Part shown: positions 1 through 8,810 of the stretch, piece by piece
Position numbering within the stretch: the stretch's first letter is position 1
How the letters are laid out: each line of letters starts with the position of its first letter
NCBI GenBank assembly: GCA_964394665.1
Contig: CAYMYN010000023.1
Location: forward strand, 3,295-67,294
From: CAYMYN01 sp964394665
GTDB lineage: Bacteria > Planctomycetota > UBA1135 > GCA-002686595
Direction of reading: 5' to 3'
Length of the DNA stretch: 64,000 bases
The notes under the pieces: generated by a model
Database searches by the model: none
What the model was told of the DNA's origin: nothing
Seen by the model: only the letters and a program-made list of their open reading frames with translations
Program-made: the position numbers and the translations under genes

Positions 1-1023
1 AAGGGCATCCGGGTCGTGCGCGAGAAGGAAGGCATGGAGTCCGCCTTCCGCACGGCGTCGGGGGAGGCCCAGAGTTCCTTCGGCGATGGCCGGCTGTACC
101 TCGAGCGCTACCTCGACCAGCCCCGTCACATCGAGGTGCAGGTGCTCTTCGACGCCCACGGGCACGGCGTGCACCTGGGCGAGCGCGAGTGCTCGATCCA
201 GCGCCGCCACCAGAAGCTGCTCGAGGAGTGTCCCTCGGTCGTGGTCGATCCGGCGCTGCGCGAGCGCATGGGCGCGGTCGCCCTGCAGGCGGCGCGGGCG
301 GTCGGCTACGAGGGCGCGGGCACGGTCGAGTTCCTCTACTCGAAGGGCGAGTTCTTCTTCCTCGAGATGAACACGCGCCTGCAGGTCGAGCACCCGATCA
401 CCGAGATGGTGACCGGCGTCGACCTCGTGCGCGAGCAACTGCGCGTGGCCGCCGGCGAGCCCCTGGGATACGGCCAGGACGCGATCACGATGCGCGGCCA
501 CGCGATCGAGGTGCGCGTCAACGCCGAGGACGTGACCGCGGGGTTCCTGCCCTCGATCGGCACCCTGCACAACCTGCGCGTGCCCACCGGGCCCTGGGTG
601 CGCATCGACTCGGCCATGCACCGCGGCATGGAGGTCGGCCTCTCCTACGACCCGATGCTGGCCAAGATCATCGTCTGGGGCCCCGACCGCGCCCAGGCGA
701 TCGAACGCATGCGCCGCGCGCTCGAGGAGCTCAACGTGGGCGGCGTGCGCACCAGCGCGCCGGCCGCCCTGGCGGTGCTCGGGGAACCCGCCTTCCGGCG
801 CGGGGAGTACGACACGCACTTCCTCGAGGGCCTCGACCTCGCCTCGCGCGGCGACCTGTATCGCCTGGCCGCCGCCCTGGCCGCCATCCAGCGGCGCCTC
901 GGCGCCCGGCGGCGGGCCCTGTCCACGGGCGAGGGCGGCCGCGAGGGCTGGACGCGGCGCGCGCGCGCCGCGAGCAGCCGTTGGACCCCGAACGAGGCTC
1001 CCGCCCCGGAGGTGCGCCCGTGA
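1..1023 (+). CDS. accC: Biotin carboxylase subunit of an acyl-CoA carboxylase (5' end missing)
   Basis: Carries out the ATP-dependent carboxylation of biotin on the carrier protein, the first half-reaction of acetyl-, propionyl- or related acyl-CoA carboxylases. The reading frame is open from base 1, so the gene is cut by the window edge. The first residues, KGIRVV, continue the glycine-rich ATP-grasp loop that lies off the window. Visible family motifs are RHIEVQV, the ERECSIQRRHQK stretch, and the metal/ATP-binding FLEMNTRLQVEHPITE segment, followed by a biotin carboxylase C-terminal domain. About 340 of the usual 450 to 500 residues are present. The stop codon overlaps the GTG start of the next gene (GTGA). 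The companion carrier resembles those of propionyl/methylcrotonyl-type carboxylases more than AccB, so the substrate need not be acetyl-CoA. Family certain, substrate not. Confidence 0.93.
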   Translation, partial: KGIRVVREKEGMESAFRTASGEAQSSFGDGRLYLERYLDQPRHIEVQVLFDAHGHGVHLGERECSIQRRHQKLLEECPSVVVDPALRERMGAVALQAARAVGYEGAGTVEFLYSKGEFFFLEMNTRLQVEHPITEMVTGVDLVREQLRVAAGEPLGYGQDAITMRGHAIEVRVNAEDVTAGFLPSIGTLHNLRVPTGPWVRIDSAMHRGMEVGLSYDPMLAKIIVWGPDRAQAIERMRRALEELNVGGVRTSAPAALAVLGEPAFRRGEYDTHFLEGLDLASRGDLYRLAAALAAIQRRLGARRRALSTGEGGREGWTRRARAASSRWTPNEAPAPEVRP

Positions 1024-1532
1024 AGTACTTCGCGCGCGTGAACGGCAAGGACGTCGAGGTCGAGCTCGTCGAGCGCCTGGGCGAGCTGATCGTCAGCGTG
1101 GACGGCGAGCGCACCGACATCGAGTACGCCGAGGTCGACCGCCTGGGCCAGGTGATCGCCCTGGCCGGTGGGCTCTCCTACGGGGCCTCGATCGAGGACG
1201 ACGGCCAGCGCGTCCACGTCACGATCGCGGGGCAGGTGTACGCCGTCGACATCGAGGACGAGCGCGAGCGCGCGGCCCACGCGGCCGAGCGGGCCAAGAG
1301 CGCCGGCGGGGGCACGGTCCAGGCCGTGATGCCCGGGGTCGTCGCGCGGCTGCTGGTCGCGGTGGGGGACGGGGTCGAGGCCGGCCAGCCCCTGCTGGTC
1401 CTCGAGGCGATGAAGATGCAGAACGAGATCCCGGCCCCCGCGGCCGGCGTGGTCACGGCCCTGCACGTCGCGGAGGGCAAGGCCGTGGCGGCCGGCGCGA
1501 AGCTCGTGACCCTCGCCCCGCGGCCGGCCTGA
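1020..1532 (+). CDS. Biotin carboxyl carrier protein of the acyl-CoA carboxylase
   Basis: A 170-residue carrier subunit whose lysine is biotinylated and swings carboxybiotin to the carboxyltransferase. The C-terminal 75 residues form the biotinyl domain, beginning near VQAVMPGVV, with the canonical EAMKMQ biotinylation site around residue 128. The N-terminal half (KYFARVNGKDVEVELV) is a beta-rich domain like the one that links subunits in propionyl-CoA carboxylase alpha chains and decarboxylase carriers. Here it is a separate protein rather than a fusion. The GTG start overlaps the carboxylase stop by four bases, implying translational coupling. A strong hairpin follows about 50 bases after the stop. 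The carboxyltransferase subunit is not in the window and may lie upstream. Confidence 0.9.
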   Translation: MKYFARVNGKDVEVELVERLGELIVSVDGERTDIEYAEVDRLGQVIALAGGLSYGASIEDDGQRVHVTIAGQVYAVDIEDERERAAHAAERAKSAGGGTVQAVMPGVVARLLVAVGDGVEAGQPLLVLEAMKMQNEIPAPAAGVVTALHVAEGKAVAAGAKLVTLAPRPA

Positions 1533-1980
1533 GGCCAGGGGGCGGGCAGCGGGAGGCGCCTGGGCCCCTTCCCGAACAGATCGGGCCCGCCGGCGAGTGC
1601 CGACGGGCCCGACCATCGAGAAGAGTTGAATCCCCAGCACAGCTCGTCGCTGTGTCCCGAGGTCTAGGTCGCCGCCCCGGGGCTCCCAAGCCCCGTCGAG
1701 CGGATTCCGTGGGCTCCTCGCCCAGCCCGAGGCGGGCCTGCGGGTGCCCGTGCGTGGGGGGGAGGGCGGGCCCCGGGATGGGAGGAGCACAGATTTTTCC
1801 CAGAAACCCGATCGGTTTTGGGCGCGCTTTACTTGTTAGGGGGCAAAGGGCGCCCCGTCGCCCCGTCCTGGCGCCCGCGGTGGGGACCCCACCCTGGACT
1901 CCGGGTCGGAGTGCGGGGAGTTCAGACCCGGCCGGAGGGCCCCGAGCGGGCCCCTCACCCACCCGACTCCCCCCACACCC
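1533..1980. other. 448-base intergenic stretch
   Basis: No convincing gene. It holds the hairpin at 1581-1612 and a less GC-rich island at about 1790-1845, with short T and A runs, that stands out sharply from the surroundings. The island lies about 140 bases before the secreted-protein gene at 1981 and may contain its promoter, but I cannot assign -35 and -10 boxes with confidence. The last 60 bases before 1981 are C-rich and lack a Shine-Dalgarno sequence. Confidence 0.5.
1581..1612 (+). terminator. Hairpin after the carboxylase genes
   Basis: A 14-base-pair stem with one mismatch closes a GAGT loop (arms 1581-1594 and 1599-1612), 48 bases after the carrier gene stop. No T tract follows, so if it ends transcription it is not a textbook intrinsic terminator. 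The position and strength of the stem are the support. Confidence 0.5.
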
Positions 1981-2328
1981 ATGAGCCCGGCGCGCCTGCA
2001 CTGCCTCCTGTTGCTCCTGGTGGGCGCCGCCTGCCTCTGGAGGACCCCTGCGCGGGCGGTGGCAGCGGGCGGGACCGCTGAGGATCGCCAGCTCGGTCTG
2101 GTGCTCTACAACGACCAGCACTTCCACCTGGTCGGCCTGGGTGGATCCTGGAAGGTCAGCACGCACGCGACGGGGAGTCGCCTGCGGCCGACCCAGGACT
2201 TCGGCACGGTCCAGTTGATGGACCTGCGATCCGGCGAGGTGCTCGAGCGGCAGGTCCCGAGCTGGGGCGAGCTGGCGCTCGCCCACGGCTGGATCGCCGT
2301 CAATACCTCCAACCAGGCCACCTTCTGA
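1981..2328 (+). CDS. Small secreted protein with HGWIAVN motif
   Basis: A 115-residue protein of unknown function. Residues 1-27 form a signal peptide with a long leucine-rich core, so it is exported. Residues 38-108 align without large gaps to residues 46-113 of the protein encoded at 2610-3275. Shared features include a V-L-x-N-x-x-H start, G-S-x-W/E-x-V, a GSR-x-RP segment and the identical octapeptide AHGWIAVN near the end. This copy stops a few residues after that motif, while the neighbour continues into a cysteine-rich domain. The 36 non-signal cysteine-free positions suggest a compact beta fold. There is no Shine-Dalgarno before the ATG. I do not recognise the family. Confidence 0.75.
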   Translation: MSPARLHCLLLLLVGAACLWRTPARAVAAGGTAEDRQLGLVLYNDQHFHLVGLGGSWKVSTHATGSRLRPTQDFGTVQLMDLRSGEVLERQVPSWGELALAHGWIAVNTSNQATF

Positions 2329-2609
2329 GGCCAACCCGTTGGCTGGGCCCCGGCGAGCCGGCCGGGTGCTAGGGAGCCGGGCTGCGATCCGCGCCCGGCC
2401 CCGGGGTCGCCTCCAACGAGCCCCCTCCGTGGGGGCCCCCTGCGCGCCCCGATTCCCGGCGCGGATCCAGGAACGGGGGTAGGCATCTATCGGGGGCCGG
2501 GTCCTGTCCGCCTGCCCCCGGCGACCTCCGCGCGCTCCCGATTCGGGCCGCGCGGTTCCCTTCCCGCGTCCCCTGTCCCGTTCCGGTCCGTCGACCGGTC
2601 CCGCGATTC

Positions 2610-3275
2610 ATGTCGAACCTCAAGACCTCCCTGACCTTCACCAGCCTCGCTCTCGCCCTGGGAGCCATCGCCTTGGCCCTCACGGCTCCCTCCACGGCCA
2701 GCGCCGACGCAAACCCCCTCGCCACCCCGGAGCCGCAGCGCATCGTGCTGTGGAACGAGGACCACTGCCAGATCACCGACCTGATCGGCGAGTGGCGGGT
2801 GCGCAGCGCGCCGCGGGGCTCGCGCATGCGTCCGCAGCACGATGAGTGCTACATCAAGATCCTCTCGTCGGTCGACGGCGAAGAGCACCAGTACCGCGTG
2901 GGCACGGGCGGCGAGGTCTACATCGCCCACGGCTGGATCGCCGTGAACCAGGTGCACCAGGAGACCTGGTCGAGCGCTCCGGGGGGCGGCTTCTCGAGCC
3001 CGGGCACCGAACCGGAGGACTGCACCCTCGAGGTCCCCAAGAATCTGGTCGTCAAGCTCGCGTTCGAGCAGGGCGCCTGCTGGCGTTCCTCCCTCGAGCC
3101 GGGCCAGGGCTGCGAGTTCCAGTGGCGCTGCCTGCAGGGGGCCGAGGGCTGCCGGCTCGAGATCCAAATGCTGAACGGCACTCATGACCTCGAAGGCGAG
3201 TGTGGCAGCGGAAACATGGTGAGCCAGTGCGATTCCGCGGGGAGTGGGGCGACGCTCTGTTTCCGACAGAATTGA
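2610..3275 (+). CDS. Secreted two-domain protein: HGWIAVN domain plus cysteine-rich tail
   Basis: A 221-residue exported protein with a signal peptide ending near residue 33 (TASADA). The first domain (about residues 46-113) is paralogous to the whole mature protein encoded just upstream at 1981-2328, and includes the same AHGWIAVN string. The second domain (about 135-221) contains eight cysteines, including a WRC-x5-CRLE segment and a final CFRQ, and probably forms disulfides outside the cytoplasm. Two further cysteines sit in the first domain. The two genes are tandem with a 281-base gap and are followed by a sigma factor and kinase pair. No known family recognised; function unknown. Confidence 0.75.
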   Translation: MSNLKTSLTFTSLALALGAIALALTAPSTASADANPLATPEPQRIVLWNEDHCQITDLIGEWRVRSAPRGSRMRPQHDECYIKILSSVDGEEHQYRVGTGGEVYIAHGWIAVNQVHQETWSSAPGGGFSSPGTEPEDCTLEVPKNLVVKLAFEQGACWRSSLEPGQGCEFQWRCLQGAEGCRLEIQMLNGTHDLEGECGSGNMVSQCDSAGSGATLCFRQN

Positions 3276-3426
3276 TCCGACGAATCCGGAGCGCCCGACC
3301 CGGCCCATCCCGATCCGGGTCGGGCGTCCCGGGACGGGGCCGCGCCCCGCGGCCCTGACCGGGAAGTGCGCCCGGGCTCGCCAGGTTCCAGGGCGTGCCC
3401 TAGGCTGGGGTGGGAGGGAGTCCCCG

Positions 3427-4140
3427 ATGCACCCCGATGGAATCTCCGCCCAGCCGGAGGATGGCTTGGACTGGGCACTCGACGCGGGCCGCGCCCTGGG
3501 GCCGGCCTGCGAAGCTGTCCTGACCCGGTCCGCGGCGCGTCGTTCGCTCCGCATCCGCCTCGCGCGCGGCGTAGAGGCCTCCGACGCGCTGACGGCCCTG
3601 CTCGCGCGGCGCGCCCGCCGGGACAGCGCCGTGGCGGGCGAGCTGCTGCACGGCATGATGGACGACCTGCTGCGGTTCGGCTCCCACATCATGCCGCCCT
3701 ACATGCGGCGCCTGCACGACCCCGACGATCTGGTCGTGTCGGTGCTGGGGGATTGTTTCCGCGAGGTGTTCGCCGAGCCCATCGAGGGACGGGACCACCT
3801 GCTCGGCATCCTGCGCGGCCGCATGCGTTGGAAGTCCCGCGACCGTGGGCGCAACATGCTCTCGCTCAAGCGCCGCGAGGACCTGCGTTGCGACGACTCC
3901 GAGCGGGCCTTCGCCGAGTGGAGCGCGGGGCCCTCGCTCGTGGAGCAGGTCGCGGCGCGCGAAACCCTGCGCGGGATCGCCCTGCGCCTGCGTCGGCTCT
4001 CGGGGCGCGATCGCACCGTCCTCGCCATGCACCTTGCCCAACGCACCCCGCAGGAGATCGCCGAGCGGGTCCAGGTGACGCCCGATGCCGCGCGCCGCAT
4101 GGTCCAGCGCCTGATGGGCGGGGCACGGAGGCCCGGGTGA
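3427..4140 (+). CDS. ECF-type RNA polymerase sigma factor
   Basis: A 237-residue protein with the two conserved blocks of small sigma factors. A region-2-like helical part (about residues 55-140) includes the PDDLVVSVLGDCFREVF segment. A region-4 helix-turn-helix (about 185-235) has LSGRDRTVLAMHLAQ, then QEIAERVQVTPDAARR, which would read the -35 element. The ATG at 3427 is preceded by GGAGGG with a good spacer; the open frame extends further upstream but without family similarity. The TGA overlaps the GTG of the Ser/Thr kinase (GTGA). Sigma factors coupled to kinases like this are known in Planctomycetota, where phosphorylation is thought to control the sigma factor. No anti-sigma gene is adjacent. 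Confidence 0.8.
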   Translation: MHPDGISAQPEDGLDWALDAGRALGPACEAVLTRSAARRSLRIRLARGVEASDALTALLARRARRDSAVAGELLHGMMDDLLRFGSHIMPPYMRRLHDPDDLVVSVLGDCFREVFAEPIEGRDHLLGILRGRMRWKSRDRGRNMLSLKRREDLRCDDSERAFAEWSAGPSLVEQVAARETLRGIALRLRRLSGRDRTVLAMHLAQRTPQEIAERVQVTPDAARRMVQRLMGGARRPG

Positions 4141-6809
4141 ACCGCGAGCCGGGCGTTCCCCATCCGTCGCCGGAACCCGAGGAGCGTTACCTCGAGCTCC
4201 TTGGCGAAGGGCTCTGGGAGCAGGCGGAGGATCTGCTCGAGTCCCTAGCGGGTGCCGAGCGCGAACGCCTGCGGGCCCTGTCCGAGGCGCTGCTGCGCGA
4301 CTTCGGCAACGTCCAAGAGCAGAGTCCCTTCCAGGCTGGGGCGCGCATCGGGGATCTCGTGCTCGTGCGCGAGCTCGGCCGCGGCGCGATGGGCATGGTG
4401 TGGGAAGCGCACCAGCCCGCCGTCGGCCGCAGCGTCGCGGTGAAGTTCCTGTACCCGGTTTACGCGCTCTTCGACCGGCATCAACGCCGCTTCCGACGGG
4501 AGGCGCGGGCCGCCGCGCGCCTGCGCCATCCCGGCATCGCGCTGGTGCACGACCTCGGCGAGGTGCACGCGACGCCGTACATCGTGCAGGAACTCGTGCC
4601 TGGCGGACGCAGTCTGCGGGACGAGTTGGGACGGCTGGCCCAGGCCGGGCCCACCCAGCGAGGAACGCGCGGCAAGCCCGGGCTCCCGGTCGGTCACCCA
4701 GCGCGCATGGCGCGCCTCTTCCTCGCGGTGGCCGAAGCCCTCGAGCACGCCCATGCGCACGGCGTGCTGCACCGCGACCTCAAGCCCGCCAACCTGCTCC
4801 TGACGCCGGAGGACGGCGTCAAGCTGGTCGACTTCGGCCTGGCCTCGCTGTGCGACGAGGCCACCCTCACGGGCCTGGGGGAGTCCTCGGGGACGCCGCT
4901 CTACATGGCGCCGGAGCTCGCGAGCCCCTCGCGCGCGGCGGAGAGTCCCGATGCCCGGGTCGACGTCTACGCCCTGGGCGTGAGCCTGCTCGAGGCCCTC
5001 AGCTTGCCCGCCGGATTGCAGCCGGCGCAGCAGGAGGCCTGGCGCCGCGAGTTGCTCGCCGGCCGGCCGCTCGACCCGCGCCGGCTGCGCGCGGGAATCC
5101 CCGCGGATCTCGCGGCCGTGGCCCTGGCGGCCGCCGAGCCGCGCGCCGAACGGCGCCTTGTGAGCGCCTCGGAGTTGGTCGCCGAGCTGCGACGGGTGCT
5201 CTCCGGCGAACCCGTGCGTTGCCGCGCCGCGTACCAACGTCGCCGCGGCCTGTGGCACCTGCGCCGGGCGCGGGTGCCCATGGCCGCCGCGGCGCTCGCC
5301 CTGGGCCTGGTCGCTCTGTGGTCGTTGCGCGAAGGTGAGCTCGAGGTCTTCGCGAGCCCCGCGGTCGCCGAGGGGCACGTCGAGCGGGCCCGAAGCTTGG
5401 CTCGCGAAGGCGATCTCGACGGCGCGCGTCGCCATCTGGAGCGCGCGCGCTTCGCCTGGCGCGGCGACGCAGCGGGCCAGCCGCTGCTCCAGCTCGAGGC
5501 CGAAGAGCTGCTGGCCCACCTGCGCCTGGGGGACGAGGTGCGCGCCGAGGAGCTGATCGAGAGCCGCCCGGGCCTGCCCGAGTTCGCCGCTCGCCGGGCC
5601 CGCGCACGACTCGAAGAGATCGACGATCCCGTCGAGGCGCCGGTCGCGCACCTGGAGCTGGGCCTGCTCGCGCTCTATGGCGAGGACCCGGCCGCGGCCA
5701 CCGAACACATCGAACGGGGCCTAGCCCTGGCCACGGCCGGATTGGGCGAGGAACACCCGACGACCCTCGAGTTGCGGCGCGGCCGAGCCGATTCGTACCT
5801 ACACACCTTGCGCCACATGGACGCCGCGCCCGAGTTCGCGGCCCTGCACGAGATCCGCGTCCGACTTGCCGGAGAGAATCACGTCTCATCCCTCATCGCG
5901 CGGGCCGATCGGGGCCGCGCCGCGTTGGCGATCAACCACGGCGAGCTGGCCCTGGAGCACCTCGTTCCGACCTGGCCGGCGCTGAAGCGGCGGCTGGGGC
6001 CCGCCCATTCCGAGACCCTGCGCGCCGGGCTGGCCCTGGCGCGGGCGCAGGCGCGGCGGATGGACCTGTCGGGGGCCGGCAAGACCCTCGCGGAACTCGA
6101 GGTGACCCTGCGCGCCGCCTTGCCCTCCGGATCCCGCCCGTGGCTGGAGGTGAGGTCCGAGCAGGCTGGCCTGTGCGAGTTGCTCGGTGACTTGGATGGT
6201 GCCCAGCGCTTGCAGCTCGAGGTTTGGCGCGAGCACCTCGCACACCGCGGCCCCGAACATCCGACCACCCTGCACGCGCGGGCCGCGTGGGCCCTGAGCG
6301 CGGTGCGCAGCGGCGCGCTGAGCGGTTCCGCGGCGCAGGGCGCGCTCCTCGAGGCCTCGGCGGAGTTGCTCCGAGTTCGCGGCACGGGGGACGCGCGAGC
6401 GCGCTTCGCCGTGCATCGTCTGGCGCGCGAGCTGGGGCGGCGCTGGGATCCGGACGAGATCGCGCCGCGCCTGCTCTCGATCCCCGGTGCGCAGGCGGAC
6501 GAACGTCTGCTGCGCGTCAACCTGCTCCTGGGGGCCGGGCGGGCGCCCGAGTGTAGGGCCGACCTGATTCACTACCGCGAGCACGAGTTGGGAGCGGAGC
6601 CGCTCCAGCCCCACGGCGCGGTGTTCTATCGCGCCTACGGCGAATACCTGCGGCAGGTGGGCAATGTGATCAACGCCCAGACCCAAACGCGCATCAGCAT
6701 GCTCTTCACGCCCCTCGGTTGGACAGCGGAGCGCGTCGATGCGTTGCCGGTGCTCGTCGAACTCGAGAGCACCCCCACGCCGGGGAGCACCTTCCGCTAC
6801 GGGAACTGA
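4137..6809 (+). CDS. Membrane Ser/Thr protein kinase with TPR-like outer domain
   Basis: An 890-residue Hanks-type kinase. The catalytic domain spans about residues 72-350. It has the glycine loop GRGAMGMV (81-88), the ATP lysine in VAVK (103), the catalytic loop HRDLKPAN (212-219), DFG (232-234) and the GTPLYMAPE activation segment. One transmembrane helix follows at about 382-400, so the remaining 490 residues lie outside the cytoplasm. They are rich in paired helices of TPR type. Translation is coupled to the upstream sigma factor by a GTGA overlap. The likely role is to sense a cell-envelope signal through the outer domain and phosphorylate the sigma factor or its partners; this is inference from the pairing. 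The gene converges on 6834-7727 with 24 bases between. Confidence 0.9.
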   Translation: MNREPGVPHPSPEPEERYLELLGEGLWEQAEDLLESLAGAERERLRALSEALLRDFGNVQEQSPFQAGARIGDLVLVRELGRGAMGMVWEAHQPAVGRSVAVKFLYPVYALFDRHQRRFRREARAAARLRHPGIALVHDLGEVHATPYIVQELVPGGRSLRDELGRLAQAGPTQRGTRGKPGLPVGHPARMARLFLAVAEALEHAHAHGVLHRDLKPANLLLTPEDGVKLVDFGLASLCDEATLTGLGESSGTPLYMAPELASPSRAAESPDARVDVYALGVSLLEALSLPAGLQPAQQEAWRRELLAGRPLDPRRLRAGIPADLAAVALAAAEPRAERRLVSASELVAELRRVLSGEPVRCRAAYQRRRGLWHLRRARVPMAAAALALGLVALWSLREGELEVFASPAVAEGHVERARSLAREGDLDGARRHLERARFAWRGDAAGQPLLQLEAEELLAHLRLGDEVRAEELIESRPGLPEFAARRARARLEEIDDPVEAPVAHLELGLLALYGEDPAAATEHIERGLALATAGLGEEHPTTLELRRGRADSYLHTLRHMDAAPEFAALHEIRVRLAGENHVSSLIARADRGRAALAINHGELALEHLVPTWPALKRRLGPAHSETLRAGLALARAQARRMDLSGAGKTLAELEVTLRAALPSGSRPWLEVRSEQAGLCELLGDLDGAQRLQLEVWREHLAHRGPEHPTTLHARAAWALSAVRSGALSGSAAQGALLEASAELLRVRGTGDARARFAVHRLARELGRRWDPDEIAPRLLSIPGAQADERLLRVNLLLGAGRAPECRADLIHYREHELGAEPLQPHGAVFYRAYGEYLRQVGNVINAQTQTRISMLFTPLGWTAERVDALPVLVELESTPTPGSTFRYGN

Positions 6810-6833
6810 TCCGTTCCGGTTCCCCCGGGCCGA

Positions 6834-7727
6834 TCACTTCGGTTCGTCCGCGGACTCGCCCGCGCCGAGCGCCTCGAGTTCGCCCGCCGTGCGCTGCGCA
6901 TCCTCGTCGCGGCCCAGGGCCCGCTCGGCCCGCGCGCGACCCTGCAGGAGTTCGCGCAGGGGTTCGGTCCTGCCATGCGCGCGGGCCAGCGCGAGCGCAT
7001 CGGCGGCCAGGGCCCGCGATCGTTCCCAGGTCCCCAGGGCCTCGGTCACGCGCACCAGGTGGCGCAGGGTCTCGAGCTCCGAGTCGACCAGGCCGAGTTG
7101 GTCGAAGTACAGCCGCGCCTGGGAGAAGGCCACCAACGCGTCCTTGTGCCGGCCGCCGCGCAGGTGCGCGCGGCCCTCGACCTCGAAGCCCATGGCCACG
7201 CCCCACCAGTCCCCGAGGACGAGGGCGCGCTCCCAGACCTCGCGCGCGACGATCGACTCGGCGCCGCTGGGATCGATGTCGGGCTTGGCGAGCTCGCCCA
7301 ACGCGCGCTGATAGATGCGCTGCTCGACGCGCAGGGCCGCGCGCTGGTCCGCGTCCCAGCCGACGAACGAAGCGGCGTAGTCATGGAAGATCGCGCGCCC
7401 CGTGGCCCGGCTCGCGGCCCGCGCGCCGAACAGCGCCCGCCCGTGGAGCGCGTCGATGCTCTCCTGGTCGGGATCGTCGGGCGCCTCCTCCCAGACCGCG
7501 AGCCCCGCCTCGAGATCGGCGTCGATCGTGACCAGGATCAGGTCTTCGTGGGTGCGCCACAGGTCGACGAGCCCGGCTTCGTCGCGGGCTTCGCACAGGG
7601 CGCGGTAGCGGTCGCGCACCACGACGCGGCGGTCCGGGGCGGGGGCGTCCTGGTGTCCGCGCGGGGCGGACTCGGTGTGCGCAGCGGGGGCGGCGGCCAG
7701 GAATGCGAGCAGGGTCGAGAGCAGCAT
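6834..7727 (-). CDS. Secreted TPR-like helical protein
   Basis: A 297-residue protein of unknown function. Residues 1-17 form a short signal peptide (LLAFLAAAPAAHT), so the rest is probably periplasmic. The mature part is entirely helical in character, with repeated pairs of about 34 residues (for example ARERALVLGDWWGVAMGFE and the stretches after it) that resemble degenerate tetratricopeptide repeats. No catalytic motif is visible. It shares a short divergent promoter region with the dapE-like gene, separated by 69 bases. The end converges on the kinase. Possible role as a protein-binding scaffold, by analogy only. Confidence 0.65.
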   Translation of the reverse strand: MLLSTLLAFLAAAPAAHTESAPRGHQDAPAPDRRVVVRDRYRALCEARDEAGLVDLWRTHEDLILVTIDADLEAGLAVWEEAPDDPDQESIDALHGRALFGARAASRATGRAIFHDYAASFVGWDADQRAALRVEQRIYQRALGELAKPDIDPSGAESIVAREVWERALVLGDWWGVAMGFEVEGRAHLRGGRHKDALVAFSQARLYFDQLGLVDSELETLRHLVRVTEALGTWERSRALAADALALARAHGRTEPLRELLQGRARAERALGRDEDAQRTAGELEALGAGESADEPK

Positions 7728-7752
7728 GGGATCTCCGAGGGGGGTGGGCGGA

Positions 7753-7788
7753 CGAGTGTAGTCCCCCCGGGCGTGGGCCGTACACTCG
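7753..7788. promoter_or_regulatory. 8-bp inverted repeat between divergent genes
   Basis: CGAGTGTA at 7753-7760 is matched by its exact reverse complement at 7781-7788, ending 8 bases before the dapE-like ATG. It could be a dimeric operator for the divergent pair or an RNA stem near the ribosome binding region. No regulator is identified. Confidence 0.35.
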
Positions 7789-7796
7789 GGCCCGCC

Positions 7797-8810
7797 ATGC
7801 GGGACCCCGAGCAGACCCTGGTCGATTGGATCGAGATCCCCTCCATCACGGGGGAGGAGGGCGACTACGGCGACGCCCTCGCCCGCGCCCTCGAGCGCGC
7901 CGGATTCGGCGTCGAGCGCCAGGAGGTCGCTCCCGGCCGCTTCAACGTCCTGGCCCGCGCCGGCGCGCCGCAAGTCGTGTTCTGCACGCACCTCGACACG
8001 GTGCCGCCCTTCATCCGTTCGCGTACCGACGGCGAGTTCATCCACGGCCGCGGGGCCTGCGACGCGAAGGGCCAGGCGGTGGCGATGCTGGCCGCGGCCG
8101 AGGCCCTGCTCGCCGGGGGCGAGGAGCGCATCGGCCTGCTCTTCACCGTCGGCGAGGAGACCGACAGCGCCGGGGCCGCCCTCGCGAACGCGCGCCTCGC
8201 CGAGCCGTGGGAACCGCGCTACACGATCGTCGGCGAGCCCACGGGGCTCCAGTTCGTGCGCGGCCACAAGGGCACCTTCAAGGGCCGGCTCGTGGCGCAC
8301 GGCACGGCGGGGCACAGCTCCCAACCGGGCGGGCCCTCGGCCGTGCACGAGCTGTGCTGCACGGTGGCGCGCCTGCTCGCCGGCGAGTGGGGCGCGAGCC
8401 CACTCTTCGGCGTCGGCACGCTCAACGTCGGCACGCTGCGCGGCGGCGTGGCGGCCAACGTGGTCGCGGCCGAGGCCAGCGCCGACCTGCTCGTGCGGGT
8501 CGTCGATTCGCCGGCCGAGGTCGAGCGACGCCTGCGCGCGGGCCTCTCCGAGCACGTGCGCCTCGAGGTCGGCAAGAACTACGGTCCGGTCGAGTTCCAC
8601 GTGCCCGCGGGCGAGCCCGCCGAGGTCGTGGCCTTCGGCACCGATGCGCCGCACATGCCGCGCTGGGGCACGCCATTGCTGATCGGGCCGGGCTCGATCC
8701 TCGATGCCCACACCGACCACGAGCGGATCCGCCGCGCCGACCTGTTTCTCGCGGCGCAGCGCCATGTCGACCTGGCACGCGCCCTCCTGGCGCGGGAGGA
8801 TGCACGATGA
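7797..8810 (+). CDS. dapE: M20-family deacylase, probable succinyl-diaminopimelate desuccinylase
   Basis: A 337-residue zinc-dependent amidohydrolase. Family residues are visible: the metal histidine and catalytic aspartate in CTHLDTVPP (around 62-70), GRGACDAKGQ with a bridging aspartate, the catalytic glutamate pair in GEETDSAG, the GEPTG motif, and a terminal metal histidine in DAHTDHERI. M20 enzymes that hydrolyse succinyl-DAP, acetylornithine or acetyl-lysine share these motifs, so sequence alone does not fix the substrate. The next gene, overlapping by ATGA, is dapD, which makes the succinylated substrate precursor; that strongly favours DapE. The product, LL-diaminopimelate, feeds lysine and peptidoglycan. 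It is shorter than the usual DapE (about 375), mainly in the lid domain. Confidence 0.8.
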   Translation: MRDPEQTLVDWIEIPSITGEEGDYGDALARALERAGFGVERQEVAPGRFNVLARAGAPQVVFCTHLDTVPPFIRSRTDGEFIHGRGACDAKGQAVAMLAAAEALLAGGEERIGLLFTVGEETDSAGAALANARLAEPWEPRYTIVGEPTGLQFVRGHKGTFKGRLVAHGTAGHSSQPGGPSAVHELCCTVARLLAGEWGASPLFGVGTLNVGTLRGGVAANVVAAEASADLLVRVVDSPAEVERRLRAGLSEHVRLEVGKNYGPVEFHVPAGEPAEVVAFGTDAPHMPRWGTPLLIGPGSILDAHTDHERIRRADLFLAAQRHVDLARALLAREDAR

